Source: Dillenia suffruticosa (taxonomy: Eukaryota; Streptophyta; Magnoliopsida; Dilleniales; Dilleniaceae). Taken from it: a DNA stretch of 64,000 nt. Made by a program: the position numbers and the translations under genes. The notes under the pieces were generated by a model. It did not search any database and was not told the origin of the DNA. It saw only the letters and a program-made list of their open reading frames with translations. Shown in pieces: positions 35,266 to 47,639 of this stretch. Each line of letters starts with the position of its first letter. Positions within the stretch are counted from its first letter, which is position 1. The stretch is taken from assembly GCA_033439265.1 (NCBI GenBank), contig JAVTVX010000016.1:12139201-12203200 (forward strand), given 5' to 3'.

Positions 35266-36958
35266 TGGGACGGAGTCGGGCGGTGATGATGATTTCTGGT
35301 TTTTAAGTACACTCCCAGTATCTAATATTGAAGGAAGCTAAAAAACAAATAATTTAAATTATTTTTGAAATGTAAAAGTGAAATTAATAAGATTGTGCCA
35401 AAGTAGAAATAGAGAAATTACATACCCGAACACCAACAATAACCCTTGCTTCATTAACCATATTTATCAATTCATCTTTATGTCCACTTCCAACATTCAT
35501 AGCAACATGAAGAAGAACATTACTTAACAAATTAGTAAGATTATGATTTTGTTCCATTAATTGTTGCATCATATTAGTTATATCTTCTTTGTCAGCTCTC
35601 GTTGAATGTACAAATGCACTTGGAACTTTTCCTACACATCTGATTCTACCCCCCGAATCAGGACCTTTAACCTTTGACACAATATCACTTTTCCAAGATA
35701 AATTTAAACTTTCTACTTGGCCTTCTTCTCTCTCGACAGACTCCATTTGACTCTTCATCATTTCCTATAAAGTAAATAAATGAAACATGAATGTCCATAA
35801 ATCAAGAACTACATAAAAATAATCATCCATACTACAACTTCTGATACTTTCGTAGAGACTAAACTTCCATCCAATCGGGTTCTACTTGTAATATAAAGTT
35901 CTGCTTTACAAGGTTTCGTCCCACGTTGTGTTGTCTGTAATAATAAAATATGATTCCAAGTATGTAAAATATTATGCAGTAAAATTAATTATAAGTAAAA
36001 TAAAATATGAGTTGTTTATACATTCTCATCAATGAGTTTGGCAAATGACTTAGATCCTAAGAAATGTGGATCCGTCAACTTTGCACGACATTCTGAATTT
36101 ATTTTACTAATTTCCTAATACAAAGTACTAGAATTAAATGTATTCAATTAATAGTAAGAGAAATTATTTATTTTTTACGAGAGTACAAATGAATGAGTAA
36201 GAAAAATTATTTATTTTTTACCTTCCCTTTATCACTTAGCCAGAAAGTAACAAGATCCTTGTACTGATTTGGATCAACACTTTCATCTTCCATTCTTTTG
36301 ATATTTTCATCTACTCTAAGTGAATCATCAAACCATTTTGATTTCAGGCTATTTTTAAAACTCTTCCATTTCTCACACAAATTTCCAATAACCCATTTTT
36401 TTGTGTCATCTCTGAGTAGTTTGAAAGTAATCTTGGACTACAATTCAAAATGAAAGAAATAAAATTAGATGGATTAATTTCCAATTTATGAGAATGTACA
36501 AAATTCAAAATGAAAGAAATAAAATTAGATGGATTAATTTCCATTTATGTGAATGTACAATTTAGTAGATACCTCTATAATTTTCCACATGTCTTCTTTA
36601 TAGTCTGTTGGCATATCACGTCAAGTCCTATAATTTATGGGAGCAATCGAGTGGATTCTGACTATAGAACCAAAAAATCTAGTAAAGATCGTACTATCAA
36701 TTCCTATCGGTTGATTTAATTCATTCATTTCAACCACCATCCGTTTTCCTTTTTCTAAATCCCAAACATCTTGACAACATGTTGAGCCTCTACATTTCTT
36801 CTTGAAAACTGCTAAAAAAATATTTGAAATAGATACTTATCTCAATGATATGTTTTTAAACCAAACCAAATCAAACCTGGCGTAGCATCTCGGGCTTCTT
36901 CGGAGTGAAGTTGATCTTCGGATGGCTGTAATTCTTCATGATCAACAACAATACTCAT
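35266..36958 (-). pseudogene. Ptta/En-Spm type gene (TNPA-like role), degenerate, split by introns
   Basis: The reading starts at ATG 36958 (MSIVVDHEELQPSEDQLHSE) and exon 1 ends in phase at 36877 before a GT. The next exon begins after TTTTTTAG near 36811: KKKCRGSTCCQDVWDLEKGK, GIDSTIFTRFFGSIVR, then INYRT followed by TGA where the family has Trp, then RDMPTDYKEDMWKIIE. Later exons read KWVIGNLCEKWKSFKNSLK, DKGKEISKINSECRAKL and TQRGTKPC, followed by a Glu/Met-rich stretch of possible helix (DITNMMQQLMEQNHNLTNLL). This matches plant transposase Ptta/En/Spm proteins, thought to bind subterminal repeats. The last exon near 35266-35340 is a guess. The nonsense codon makes it a likely pseudogene. 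Confidence 0.8.
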
Positions 36959-37079
36959 CCTTCATTTAGTTCTTCCCATGTTGAGTTAAGGAAAGTTTGA
37001 AATAAGATTTTGGTTAAGTCGAAAGATTTGAAAATTTGAAAAATGATTATGCTTTTAAGTCCAAGATTTAAGATTTGAG

Positions 37080-37660
37080 GGAGGAGAGAGGTTTTAGTGA
37101 GAAAGAGAGTTTGTGGAGAATGATATATTATATATTTGATTTAGGCGTTCAAATAAATTTTTAGAACCCGCTATTTTTTCCCGCTTTTTTCTAAGTTGAA
37201 TTTTATCTTTTTATTATTACATTATCAGTAATTTCATTTTCTGTTGTGCTTTTGTTTATGTTACAATGTTTTTGTTTTTGTTACTACATTCTTACCCTAA
37301 ATATTACATTACAATAAATAATAACCCTAAATTTATATCATTACCTTATTTAAATTAATAATATTAAATATATCATTATTCTACATAATTCATATTTAAA
37401 ATTTTTGATATAATTATGTAAAAATTTTTATATAAAAAAAAGTATTGACATGGAATGTGTGGGCCGACACCGGCACTCGGCCATGCCAAGACGGGCTCCC
37501 ACCCACGCATGCCACAGGATGGGCTCCCACCCACGCATGCCACTGCACCCATGCAACCTCCTGCGCGGGCGCCAGTGTATGCGCGCCCATACATGCAAGG
37601 GTGCAATATTATTATTACTTATTACCTACTTACTACTTACTACTTACTTACTATCTAACT
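37080..37660 (+). repeat. CACTA internal module, copy 1 (AT-rich lead plus GC-rich island)
   Basis: The order is 'tatatttgatttagg.gttcaaataaatttttagaacc', 'tttttcccgctttttt', then 'aaatttatatcattaccttatttaaattaataatattaaatat', then the GC-rich island 37450-37600 with repeated CATGC, CCACGCATGCCAC and GGGCTCCCACC words, then a 'tacttactacttacta' tail. The same order is seen in copies 2 and 3. Frames translated here are compositional, not genes. Confidence 0.85.
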
Positions 37661-37679
37661 TATAAATTTTGGAGGGAAA

Positions 37680-38230
37680 GATGGAGGGAAATAACTTATA
37701 AGTTTTGGAGGGAAAGATGTTTGTAGATAATGATTTATTATATATTTGATTTAGGGCTCAAATAAATTTTTAGAACCTCTATTTTTTCCATTTTTTGTAA
37801 ATTTTATTTTATTTTTTTATTATTACATCATCAACAATTTAATTTTTTGTATCGTTTGTAACATTTGTTCTTACCCAAAATATTACATTTCAATAAATAA
37901 TAACACTAAATTTATATCATTGCATTATTTAAATTAATAATATTAAATATATTATTATTCAACATAATTTGAAAATTTTGATATAATCCATATATAAAAA
38001 TTTTAACATAATAAAAAAAGTAGAGAGACATGGCATGTGTGGGCCAAGCGGGCACCTGGCCATGCTAGCACAGGCGCCCCCCACACATGCCACCGCACAC
38101 ATGCAACTCCAGCGTGGGCGCCCGGCAATGCCAGCGTGAGCGCCAACCCATGCAAGCTCCTGCCACATTATTATTACTTACTATCTACTTACTACCTATT
38201 TACTACCTGCTTACTAACTAACTTATAAAT
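37680..38230 (+). repeat. CACTA internal module, copy 2
   Basis: Adjacent to copy 1 in the same orientation, with the same AT-rich lead (about 37728-38000) and a GC-rich island at 38028-38163 (gggcacctggccatgc, cagcgtgggcgcccggcaatgcc). It ends in a 'tatctacttactacctattta' tail. The two form a diverged tandem pair with a period of about 590 bp. Confidence 0.85.
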
Positions 38231-38594
38231 TTTCAAAAACTCTATTATATTGTTACAAATTACTATATTATTACTACTAATTATAAATTTTAAAAAACTC
38301 TACTATATTATTATTACTACCTGCTTACTACCTAAATTGTAAATTATCGAAAACTCTACTTACTACCTTTAAATTTTGATAATCATATGCAATATGCAAT
38401 GTAATTTTTAATATTTGTTTGAGTAAACGTAATTAAGGATAAAATATTACACCAATTATTATATCTGACTGCACCGAATAAATTAAAGGAAAAAAATATA
38501 AAAATAGAGAATGATTGGATAATATGTAAACAAAATTATATTTCCTATGCATATGCATCCCATCCTACTCTATCAACATCATTATCATCGTCAT

Positions 38595-41500
38595 TTATCG
38601 CCATTGATATATTTCCTTCATCTTCATCAACATTAGTTCGAACCCACGTCTGATAGTTGAGGGACTAGTTTCTGAATTGAAATGATGAATTGTCAATTCA
38701 TCACCCATATCAAATTCATCTCGAACTTTGACATGTTTTACAACAAGCCATCCTTTATGTCTTTCATCAGTCACATAAAACATTTTCTTTGCTTGGAATG
38801 CCAAAACATAAAGATTATCCAGCAAATCAGTACCGGTATAATTGAGATAGGAAAAATTGACAAGAGTTGAACCAAATCTGTCTTTCTTGCATCCTCGTTG
38901 TAGGTCGACCCAATCACACCGAAATAATACAAATGTATATATTCCGTTATAGTTTACTTGAATGATTTCTCTTAAGATTCCATAATAATTAACTTTACCT
39001 TCAATTGGCCTTTTATCCTTCACACTTGCATAACTAATATCATCAACTGCTACCACAACTCCTGAATTCTGAGTTTGAAGGTATTTCTCATGATCTTTTA
39101 CGTGAAATCGATATCCATTGATTAGATAGCCACTATAATTTCTAATGAATGGATCTAGTCTACGAGATATCCATTTAATTTCATCTGTAATCTCTCCAAC
39201 AAATTTTGGATTGGTAACCTACAAAAGAAATCTTAAAAGATTAAGTATTTATATAAAGAGAAGAAATTAATAATATTAAAAAAAGATATACTTATACGAT
39301 GACTAAACCAAGTAGTGAACTCTTTACTATGAAGTTTGTCCATTTGGAAAGTGTTTAACTTCTTCCCACGATTTATTCTTCGAAGATGTTGCATATGTTC
39401 CCTTCATATATAATATATATATGATATTAGAGTTTAAATATTAAAAAAAATATATATGAAAATATATACTTACACTCTAAAGGAAGCAATTGAGTCACTA
39501 TTAAATACTATGTATCTATGACATTGCTGCAATGACTTGTCGTTGAGACGAATTTGACATATTCTTTTTCCTTTATGTCTTTGAACATATGAACGTGTTT
39601 TTACTCCCAAAGGCCTTCCGATTGTTGTTAAAGTGGACTCATCTTCTCCAAACACAATATGATTATCATCATTCTGCAATGCACGATTAAACCTTATTTC
39701 AACCCTGTCTAAATATCTTGAACAAAATAGCAAACACTCATTTGCTATATATCCTTCTGCGATAGAGTCTTCAGGTCGTGCTCTATTACGTACATAGGAT
39801 TTGAGTTGAAATAAGTATTTGCATACATATACATATATTATATTAAATTAAATACAAATATTGTATGAAATTTAAATGTGTAGGTTAAATGAAATGAGCT
39901 AAATAAGTTAAAAAATAAAACAAACCTTTCAACGGGATACATCCACCTATATGTGACTGGTCCACCAATTCTTGCTTCAGTTGTCAAGTACACCATCAAG
40001 TGTATCATGCTGGTAAAAAATGAGGGAGAGAAAATCTTTTCAACCTCGCACATAATTTGTGGAACTAATGCCTCTAATTGCTCAAGTTCTCATGGGTCAA
40101 GGATTCTAGAACAAAGACATTTAAAAATATTACAAATTTTGATGATAATAGAGGTAACATTCTCAGGGAGTGATCCATGAATTGGTATAGGAATAAACTC
40201 TTGCAATAAAATGTGACAGTCATAACTCTTTAGACCTATTAACTTTCGTTGCTTCAATTGAACACATCTGGAAATATTAGTAGAACACTCATAAGGAAGT
40301 TTTAACTCCTTTAGAACCTTAAGAAATGCATCTTTCTCTTGCAAGGTCATTTGGTAACATGCTTTAGGAAATAATATGTTTGTAGAGTTTGATCTATGTA
40401 CATGTAAATCCTTTCTTATTCCTATCTCCTCAAGATCAAGTCTGGCCTTATAATTGTCCTTAGACTTTCTTTCTTGGCCCAGAATTGTACCAACAATTAC
40501 ATCAAAACAATTTTTTTCTGTGTGCATCATGTCAATGTTATGTCTAATTAAAACATTTTTCCAATAAGGTAAATGAAACAATATGCTCTTTTTTTCCATC
40601 CAGGCATGTCATCGGCACTTGTTAAATCAAAGCCATCTAATTCTCGCAATACATCAGATCCGGATCGTTCTTTAGGAGTAACTTTGAATTCTTGTATCCC
40701 ATCAAAAGAATGTTTATCATACCATAATGGATGAGTTGACTCTAACCATCTTCAATGTCCCATATAACAATATTTTCAGCCATGAGATAACCATTGAGAA
40801 CATGTATCATATCCACATACTGGGCATGCAAATCTACCTTTAGTACTTTACCCAGACAAATTAGCATATGCAGGAAAATCATTAATGGTCCATAAAAGTG
40901 CTACATGCATTTTAAATGTTTCACCAACTGAACAATCATAAGCATCTACTCCATTCCATAATTCTTTCAGTTCTTCCACCAATGGTTCCATGTACACATC
41001 TATCTTATCCCCAGGACTTCTAGGACTGGGAATGAGTAATGTGAGTATGAAGTTAGTAGATTTCATGCACAACCAAGGAGGCAAATTATATGGTATTATG
41101 ATCACTAGCCAAGTAATATGTGAAACATTCATGGTTTTAAAAGGATTGAAACTATCTGCTGCTAACCTTAATTGAATATTTCTTGGATCAGAAGAGAAGT
41201 TAGGGTATAGAGAATCAAACTCCTTCCATGCATGAGAATCTGCTCGGTGTTTTAAAAGTCCATCCTTTGTTCTCTTATCATGATGCCATCTCATCAAAGA
41301 AGCTATTTCCCGACATATAAATAGTCTTTGCAATCTAGGAATTAAAGGAAACCATCTCAATATTTTAGTAGCTTTTTTTTTATTAACTTCTTGACATCCT
41401 TCATCTCCTTTATCTGTATTTAATTTCCATCTAGAAGTACCACACACATAACATACTTCGTCTTTGGCTCTATGTTTCCGGTATAATATACAATCATTAG

Positions 41501-42131
41501 GACAAGCATGTATTTTCTCATATGTCAACCCTAAAGATGAAATAGTTTTCTTTACTTCATGGCAACTATTTGGTAAGATGTTATCATTAGGCAATAATTC
41601 TCCCAAAAATACTAACAGTAATGAAAAAGATTTATTGCTCTAGCCAGACAAACACTTTAAATGATATAAATGCACGATAGTTGTAAGTACAGAATATTTT
41701 GATTTTGGATATACCAGTTTTTTTGCATTATGAAGTATTTCTTGAAATTTATCCAAAGTAAAATCATCCACCTTAGATGCACTGAATGCATCATACAACG
41801 TGCCAAAGATATCATGGTGAAAAAGATTATCATGTACATTTGACACATTAGATGCATCAGATGTTGATTCTGTCCTTTTTCCATCACTCTCTCTATTGCT
41901 CTCTCCATGATATATCCACTTATCGTATCCACGTTGAAACCCATAACGTAACAAATAATTAAACACTAAATGTGTTGGAAATCTCAATGTGTTAAAACAT
42001 TTTACACAAGAACATGATATCTTCCCATCCGTGGATTGAATATTTTGAGATGCAAATTCAAGAAATGCATTCACCCCACTAATATATTCATCACTTCCTC
42101 TTGATTTAGAAAACATCCATATCTTATCCAT
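38595..42131 (-). pseudogene. Tnp2-type CACTA transposase (TNPD-like), degenerate
   Basis: The start chosen is ATG 42131 (MDKIWMFSKSRGSDEYISGV), which begins the transposase-associated domain with its Cys pair (CSCVKCFNTLRF) and WIYHGES. The Tnp2 domain follows: LPNSCHEVKKTISSLGL, KIHACPNDCILYRKH, CYVCGTSRWKL, MRWHHDKRTKDG, FSSDPRNIQLRLAADSFNPF, LLWTINDFPAYANLSG (about 41606-40851). Then FACPVCGYDTCSQWLSHG and the DUF4218 part (HNIDMMHTEKNCFDVIVGT, NISRCVQLKQRKLIGLKSYD, ARIGGPVTYRWMYPVERF). Last is DUF4216 (ISYASVKDKRPI, VNYYGILREIIQVNY, VLFRCDWVDLQRG) to about 38595. Lesions: TAG for Trp at 41640-41642, TAA at 40848-40850, two further stops around 40760-40790, and a one-base slip in an A-run near 40595. 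It would cut and paste the element; this copy cannot. Confidence 0.93.
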
Positions 42132-43319
42132 GAAAATAAAGATTTGCAAGAGCACAGAGAAAGAGAGAAAGCAAAGAGAGAATAAATGAAGAGATTCGCA
42201 AAGCAAATAAATGAAGAAAAGTAAGGGAGAGAAAGAAATAAATGAAATACGGGAGAGAAATATGCTTAACCCAACAACATAAACACAACCTAACATAATA
42301 TAGGAAAGAAAAGTAGCAAACTAGAAAAAAAAAGAAATAAATGAAGTTAATATAACAAGATATTTTTGGCGCCAAAATTGGGTATTTTTCGTGCCAAAAT
42401 TAATTTAATTACCACAAAATTTTGGTCCTTTTTTCCGCCAAAATTAATTTAATTACCGCTATCAAAAAATTAATAATAGCCTTCCCTTACGTGCATGGCA
42501 TGCGCTAGTGGTCGGTATGATTTTCTCGAGTAAATAAAAAATTTAGGATTTGTTTGGCTTGAAAGGTTGTAAGAGGATTGTAAGAGAATAATATGAACAG
42601 TAGTATCACTAACATCCTTCTCTCATCCATCCAAGGGTTAAGGGTAGGATTAAAGCACCCACTGATAACATCCTTCTGAGCCACGTGACAACATCCTTCT
42701 CATCAACTATATCCTTGGTGCATAGGAATAGGTGATGTCATATAGAAGTTACTCAATAATTATTATCGAATAATATTTAACATTAAATCTGGCAAAATTA
42801 ATGTTAGTGGATAAAATTTAAGTTGGAGTGGATAGATATATTGGATCGAGATTGGATAACCAGCTATCCTAAATAGCTTTGTTTCGACACAATAAATTTA
42901 ATTTTTCAATGCTAAGTGATTTGATCCATCATCTTCTAATGATCTTGTGCACATCATCATAATCATCTTATACTCAGATGGTTTGATTCTTGAGTAATTG
43001 TTTTAGGTTATTTGCAAAGAGGCAAAAGAGAGTAATGAAAAAAAAAAAGGAGAATAGTATTTATGTAAGCGCCCTTAAACAAAAAACAAATAAAAGTTTT
43101 TTAACAAAATGAAAGTTTTTCACGGTTTTGAAATAACATAATAAAATGTGTTAGATCTTTCTAAAAATTTGGCCTTGGTTGATTGATAATTCTAAAAATT
43201 TTGGCTTGGTCGATTGATAATTGATAATGAATTAAAATGATAAAATAATCACATAAATATTTTAGACGGTTGATTGATAATTGATAATGAAATAAAATGA
43301 TAAAATATTTTGGATGATT
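42132..43319. other. Unassigned interior of the CACTA element
   Basis: This is upstream of the transposase gene and may include its promoter, but no clear signal was picked out. 'ttttggcgccaaaattgg' near 42363-42381 is a short palindrome that recurs in weaker form at 42390-42450. Nothing coding is seen. Confidence 0.45.
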
Positions 43320-43870
43320 TGATATTATATGTATTATAGAAATTAGTAATTTAATATCATTATAATTTTTAAATAATAATATTAATAAATCTAATTTAAT
43401 AATATAAAAAATGGAGTAATTAGTCGCGCAGGGTGGCATGGTTGTGTGTACGCGGGTGCCAGGGCTGGCAGGCACCAAGGCTCGCAGGCGCCAGGCTGGC
43501 ATGGCTGGGTGCCCGCGCTGCATGCATGGAAGACTAGGCCCTCGCTGCTCACATGCCCCGCGTGGGCGCTGCATGCATGGAAAGCTGGGCCTTTGCTGCT
43601 CGCATGCTCCGTGCGGGGGTTTCATGCATGGAAGGCTGGCCCTTGGCTGTTCGCATGCCCCACGCGTGGGCACTGCATGGATGAATGGCCCGCGCGGTGC
43701 CAAGAGCGGGTGCCCACGGGCACTTGCATCAACGCATACAACGGGCAGTGGCATGCGTGGGTGCTCGCGATGCCTCTTGCATGCACCCATGGCCTTTAGG
43801 TGCGCTGCATGAGCACATGCCACGCTGTGTGGCATGCGCGCATCCCAACCGTCAAATGTCCCGACTACGG
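43320..43870 (+). repeat. CACTA internal module, copy 3 (partial, with the longest GC-rich island)
   Basis: The AT-rich lead is reduced to 'gtaatttaatatcattataatttttaaataataatattaataa' (43348-43390). It is followed by a ~430-bp GC-rich island with short repeats of 'ctgcatgcatggaaggctgggcccttgctgctcgcatgccc' at about 43528, 43569 and 43621. The same GC-island style occurs in the other copies. Long frames on both strands here arise from composition. Confidence 0.75.
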
Positions 43871-44049
43871 GTGGCCCGATTACGGCGTAGCAACCAATTT
43901 TTGCATATTATAAAAATAAAAAAATTTAACATAAACAAAATTTTGAAAAACTTAGAAAATGAAAAAATAAGAAAAATAGTATACATTTAATATTTGGATC
44001 CGATACATGACTACATGATACATGATACGTGATATATTATATTATTATA

Positions 44050-44490
44050 TTATGATACATGGAAAAAAATGATACACGAGAAAAAAAAAAGGAAAAATTT
44101 GGAATTAAGGAAATTAACTTTGGGTTGAAATTTTTTTGCTCTGCTCTGTTGAGAAGACGATGCAGTTCCACTTGCAGTTCTACTAGTCTCAGTGGCAGTG
44201 GCAGTGGCAATGGCAGATGCAGTCGCAGCAGAAGAGGATGGTATTTCTCTTATCACTTCACCAATATCAAAAGGATTAAGATTAGATCTGGGAGGAGAAG
44301 CAAATGAAGCAAATGAAGTCCTTGGAGGACGAATGATGAATGGGTAGGCCGGATAGGCAAAGCTCGCAGCTAGTCTAGGTTCCGTGGTTACGGAGGAAGA
44401 TGTTCCGAGCTGTAATTGATCTCTTATACATTTAATAAAATTACTATTCACCCCTACATCTATCTCCATACTTATCAAGCATCCTATCAT
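44050..44490 (-). pseudogene. Ser/Ala/Thr-rich frame 3' of the transposon-associated gene
   Basis: A 146-codon minus frame with a low-complexity Ser/Ala/Thr segment (encoded by cag/tgc-rich repeats around 44155-44240) and a Lys/Gln tail. It may be the C-terminal tail of the neighbouring broken gene (44500-45710) or a chance frame. No family was recognised. Confidence 0.3.
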
Positions 44491-44499
44491 TTCGCATGA

Positions 44500-45710
44500 T
44501 CTTCCCAGTTCTATTCCTTAAAATTATAATCATGCCGCTTAAATTCATCAAAATTATGTCTTAATTTACCAACTTCATTTCGAATTTGTCCAATTTCATG
44601 CCACTTAAATTCATCAAAATTATGCCTTAATTCACCCACTTCGTTTCGAATTTGTCCGATTTCTTTTCGTGATTCTCCCACTTCACCACGAACCTCACCC
44701 ACTTCGCTATGAACCTCGCCTACTTCACTCCGAACACTATCCAACTGTAATTTCATCTGATTCATATATTCAAACAATTATTCCCACCTCCTTTTCTCAT
44801 TTTCATTTACATCATTCAGATTTACATCGTCATGAACTTCTTCCGCTTGTGGCTCTGGAACACCTCTTCTCTTTAAATTTATCCAAATTTCATCTTCACA
44901 CACCCAATAAGCCCTACGTAAAGTTCTATCATTTATACTATTTTTAATCATTTTTAATTGTAAATGATTTTCTTTCTGTAGATTTATTCCATGACTTTTT
45001 AAAATACCACTTACCATACTACAATATGATAAATTATTAGAAGAATCTTTTAAAGATATCATAAAATAAGTAAAAAATGTAAACCCGGATTTTTCCTTTC
45101 AATTATACGCGCCATTAACCAAAAATCATCTCGGGTAATAAATGTATAATTTCCCGCACGTGGTTTAATAGCGTGTATAATTAAAAAGTTAAGAATTCGT
45201 TCTTGAAAATTTAAATCAGTAGCATTTGTGCTAAAAAATTCTAAATTATCATCATTAAATACTATTTTAGTATCCATTATTATTCAGTTTTTAAATACGA
45301 AGCACACTCTTCATACTCCACCCACAGAAGATTAGCCTCTCTGCATATCATCTTAGGAGTCACTTCAATTATTTCATCATCAAAATAACTTTGAAAACTA
45401 CACAAACTAATATTACCATCAATTACTACACAATCGTTATGGATTTTTTTCATATTATTATAAAAAATTCTCACTGCATTCTCATATATATTTTTATCTG
45501 GATTAAGAATCCAAGATGGGCACACTTCTTTTAAATAACTTCCGTACTGAAAACTTATACTATCAAGAAAATTCCAATCAATTAATCGACCCGAAATAAT
45601 GTTGCGATGAGAAAATACCTTCTGAAATAGATTATTTTTTTCAGAGGAAAGTGTTTGCTTTCTTCTGATTCTATCATAATTCTTTTTCCTTTTCTAGATG
45701 AGGAGGCCAT
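44500..45710 (-). pseudogene. Broken gene of a plant transposon-associated protein family, inside the CACTA element
   Basis: The start chosen is ATG 45710 (MASSSRKGKRIMIESEESKH). After a frame change the reading gives SGRLIDWNFLDSISFQYGSY, EVCPSWILNPDKNIYENAVR, IFYNNMKKIHNDC and VIDGNISLCSF. Then come DLNFQERILNFLIIHAIKPR, YTFITRDDFWLMARII, MVSGILKSHGINLQKENHL, RRAYWVCEDEIW. A heptad-like stretch of repeated EVGEVHSEVGEVRGEVGE units ends near 44511. The N-terminal part aligns with 7858-8060 of the copia extra ORF (GKVIDWKFLEEIGFPY; CPISLL; FYNN). The pattern fits the family annotated as putative plant transposon protein, recalled from memory. Function unknown; stops between segments show it is a pseudogene unless some gaps are introns. 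Confidence 0.65.
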
Positions 45711-46493
45711 TGTGTCGACTTTGTGACTTTGGGAGAGGCGCTAAAGAAGGAGGAGAGGCAGTTTGAAGGAAAGGGTAGGAAGGAGCCATGAAGGAAGCTT
45801 GCGGAGACAGAGCCGAGAGAGGAGTTTGGACAGCAGTGATTGGCGAGAGTGAGTGGTGAGAGGAAAGTGATGAGTAAGTTTTGAGTGAGTTTTGAGAGAA
45901 ATGTTTAGTTAAGTAGTAGTATAACTGCACTGTTAGCTCGTGGTAGCTCGGATGGTAGGATAGAGTGCAGTAGTGTAGTAGTGTAGCTGGAGAGTGCAGA
46001 AGTGCAGTAGCTGGAGGGTGCAGGAGTGTAGTGGTAGAGGGCAGGGGAGGGTGGCACTTGGCGGGCGGGCAGACAGTTGCAAAAATTTGAAATTTATTAT
46101 TTTCTTACTGCTAGTAGTAGTGTCGTGGAAGTGTATGCGTAGTGCTAGGCATGGGAAGGCCGTGCGGTGTAGTGGCTAAGTGGCATGGCGGGGTGTGAGT
46201 GGAGTGCAGTGCAAGGACGAGTCCTGTCGTGGCAACACTTCCTTTAAAATTTGTTTTATTTTTTTCTTTGCTTCTTGGTTGTATATGCCAGTCACCAGAA
46301 TCAAGTTATTAAAGTCAAAAATTCATTTCTTCTTTTCAAAAAGTTGAAATTTCTTGTTCCTGTGATTTTCTGCTCGCATTGATGACCAACCAAAATGTTT
46401 GACTTGTCAGTTTGTCTGTCACAGGAGCTTCTAAAGTTCAAATTATCTTTTTCTATTTTGTTTGCACTCTACCAAACTTCAAACTTCGCCAAT
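45711..46493. other. Unassigned, moderately GC-rich stretch upstream of the broken gene
   Basis: Short irregular repeats of 'gtagtgtagtagtgtag', 'gtgcagaagtgcagtagctgg' and 'ggagggtgcaggagtgtagtgg' lie at 45965-46050. It could be the 5' flank of the minus-strand gene. No gene is seen. Confidence 0.4.
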
Positions 46494-46912
46494 GATGGCA
46501 AAGCAAGTTCAAATTTGACTTGTCAAAAATTAATTTTTATTTTTTCGGTTTTGTTATTTTTTTCTTTCTATCCATTTTTTTTATTATTTTATTTTTGTAT
46601 CCATAAAAAACAAATCTCTCAAGTAATTAATTTTTTTTTAAATATTTGTTTCTACTATTTATTATTGCTTTAATTCTTTTTTTTGTTTGTTGCTTTAAGC
46701 TTAGATGGCAAAGCAAGTTCAAATTTGACTTGTCAAAAATTAATTTTTATTTTTTCGGTTTTGTTATTTTTTTCTTTCTATCCATTTTTTTTATTATTTT
46801 ATTTTTGTATCCATAAAAAACAAATTTCTCAAGTAATTACTTTTTTTTAAATATTTGTTTCTACTATTTATTATTGCTTTAATTCTTTTTTTTGTTTGTT
46901 GCTTTAAGCTTA
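46494..46912 (+). repeat. 210-bp near-identical tandem duplication
   Basis: Copies 46494-46703 and 46704-46912 both start 'gatggcaaagcaagttcaaatttgacttg' and end 'tgctttaagcttag'. I see only a couple of differences across the unit, which suggests a recent event inside an otherwise old element. Confidence 0.93.
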
Positions 46913-47639
46913 GTGTCTCATAGGATAGGATAGGCTTAATTTGCTACCGTGGACAAATAAATTTTTTTGCTACCTATTCGACAAACAAATCGATTTGGTG
47001 CGAAAGTAAAACTATATAATTCTTTTTTCTTTTCCTTGTGCCACAATAAAGACTTTTGTATTTATCACTTGTCAAATTGTTATTATAAAAATATAAAGAA
47101 TTCAAAAAAAAATTCTGAAATATTTTATAGAAGTCACAAAAGAAATGAGACAAAAAAGAATTTATTGTAATGTTAAAAATTTTAGATATAACTAAAAGAT
47201 AAAAAAATATGATTATTAAGATAAAAGGGTACGAGCTTTCTAATATAATTGACAACTTTAACCCAAAAACTTGAGAAAGAATTATTTCAAAATATAAAAT
47301 AACATAAATCACAACTTTAACCAAAAAACTCTTGAGATTGAGAAAGAATTATTACAAAATATAAATTATGATATGATTTCTTCCACGAGCTTTTTTTACC
47401 AAGAGCTAATAATTTAATTTAATGTATAACCATATTATTTTTCATGATCGTGAACGAAAATTTTGAGCCCTTTTATCAAAAAATATTATATTTTATTTTT
47501 CATCTTCTCTTCTATAATTTTGTGATGATACTGTACATTACATAAATATAAATATAAATGAAGTATTCAAAAATTTTGAGCACTTTTATCAAAAAATATT
47601 ATATTTTATTTTTCATCTTCTCTTCTATAATTTTCTTCT
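46913..47639. other. Unassigned AT-rich stretch with a short direct repeat
   Basis: Non-coding. A ~62-bp unit 'aaattttgagc(c/a)cttttatcaaaaaatattatattttatttttcatcttctcttc...' appears at about 47457 and again at about 47570. Confidence 0.5.

Noticed and set aside
37376-38228. Several frames such as those starting at 37445 (+) and 37606 (-)
   Set aside because: Same GC-rich island effect in module copies 1 and 2; all readings are compositional.
42500-42900. A MITE starting 'tttgtttggcttgaaagg' inside the CACTA element
   Set aside because: I could not find an inverted partner end or target duplication.
43161-43990. Long overlapping frames on both strands rich in His, Cys, Arg and Gly
   Set aside because: They lie in a GC-rich repeat island where stop codons are rare by composition. 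Frames occur in all registers with repeat-derived peptides; no domain was recognised.
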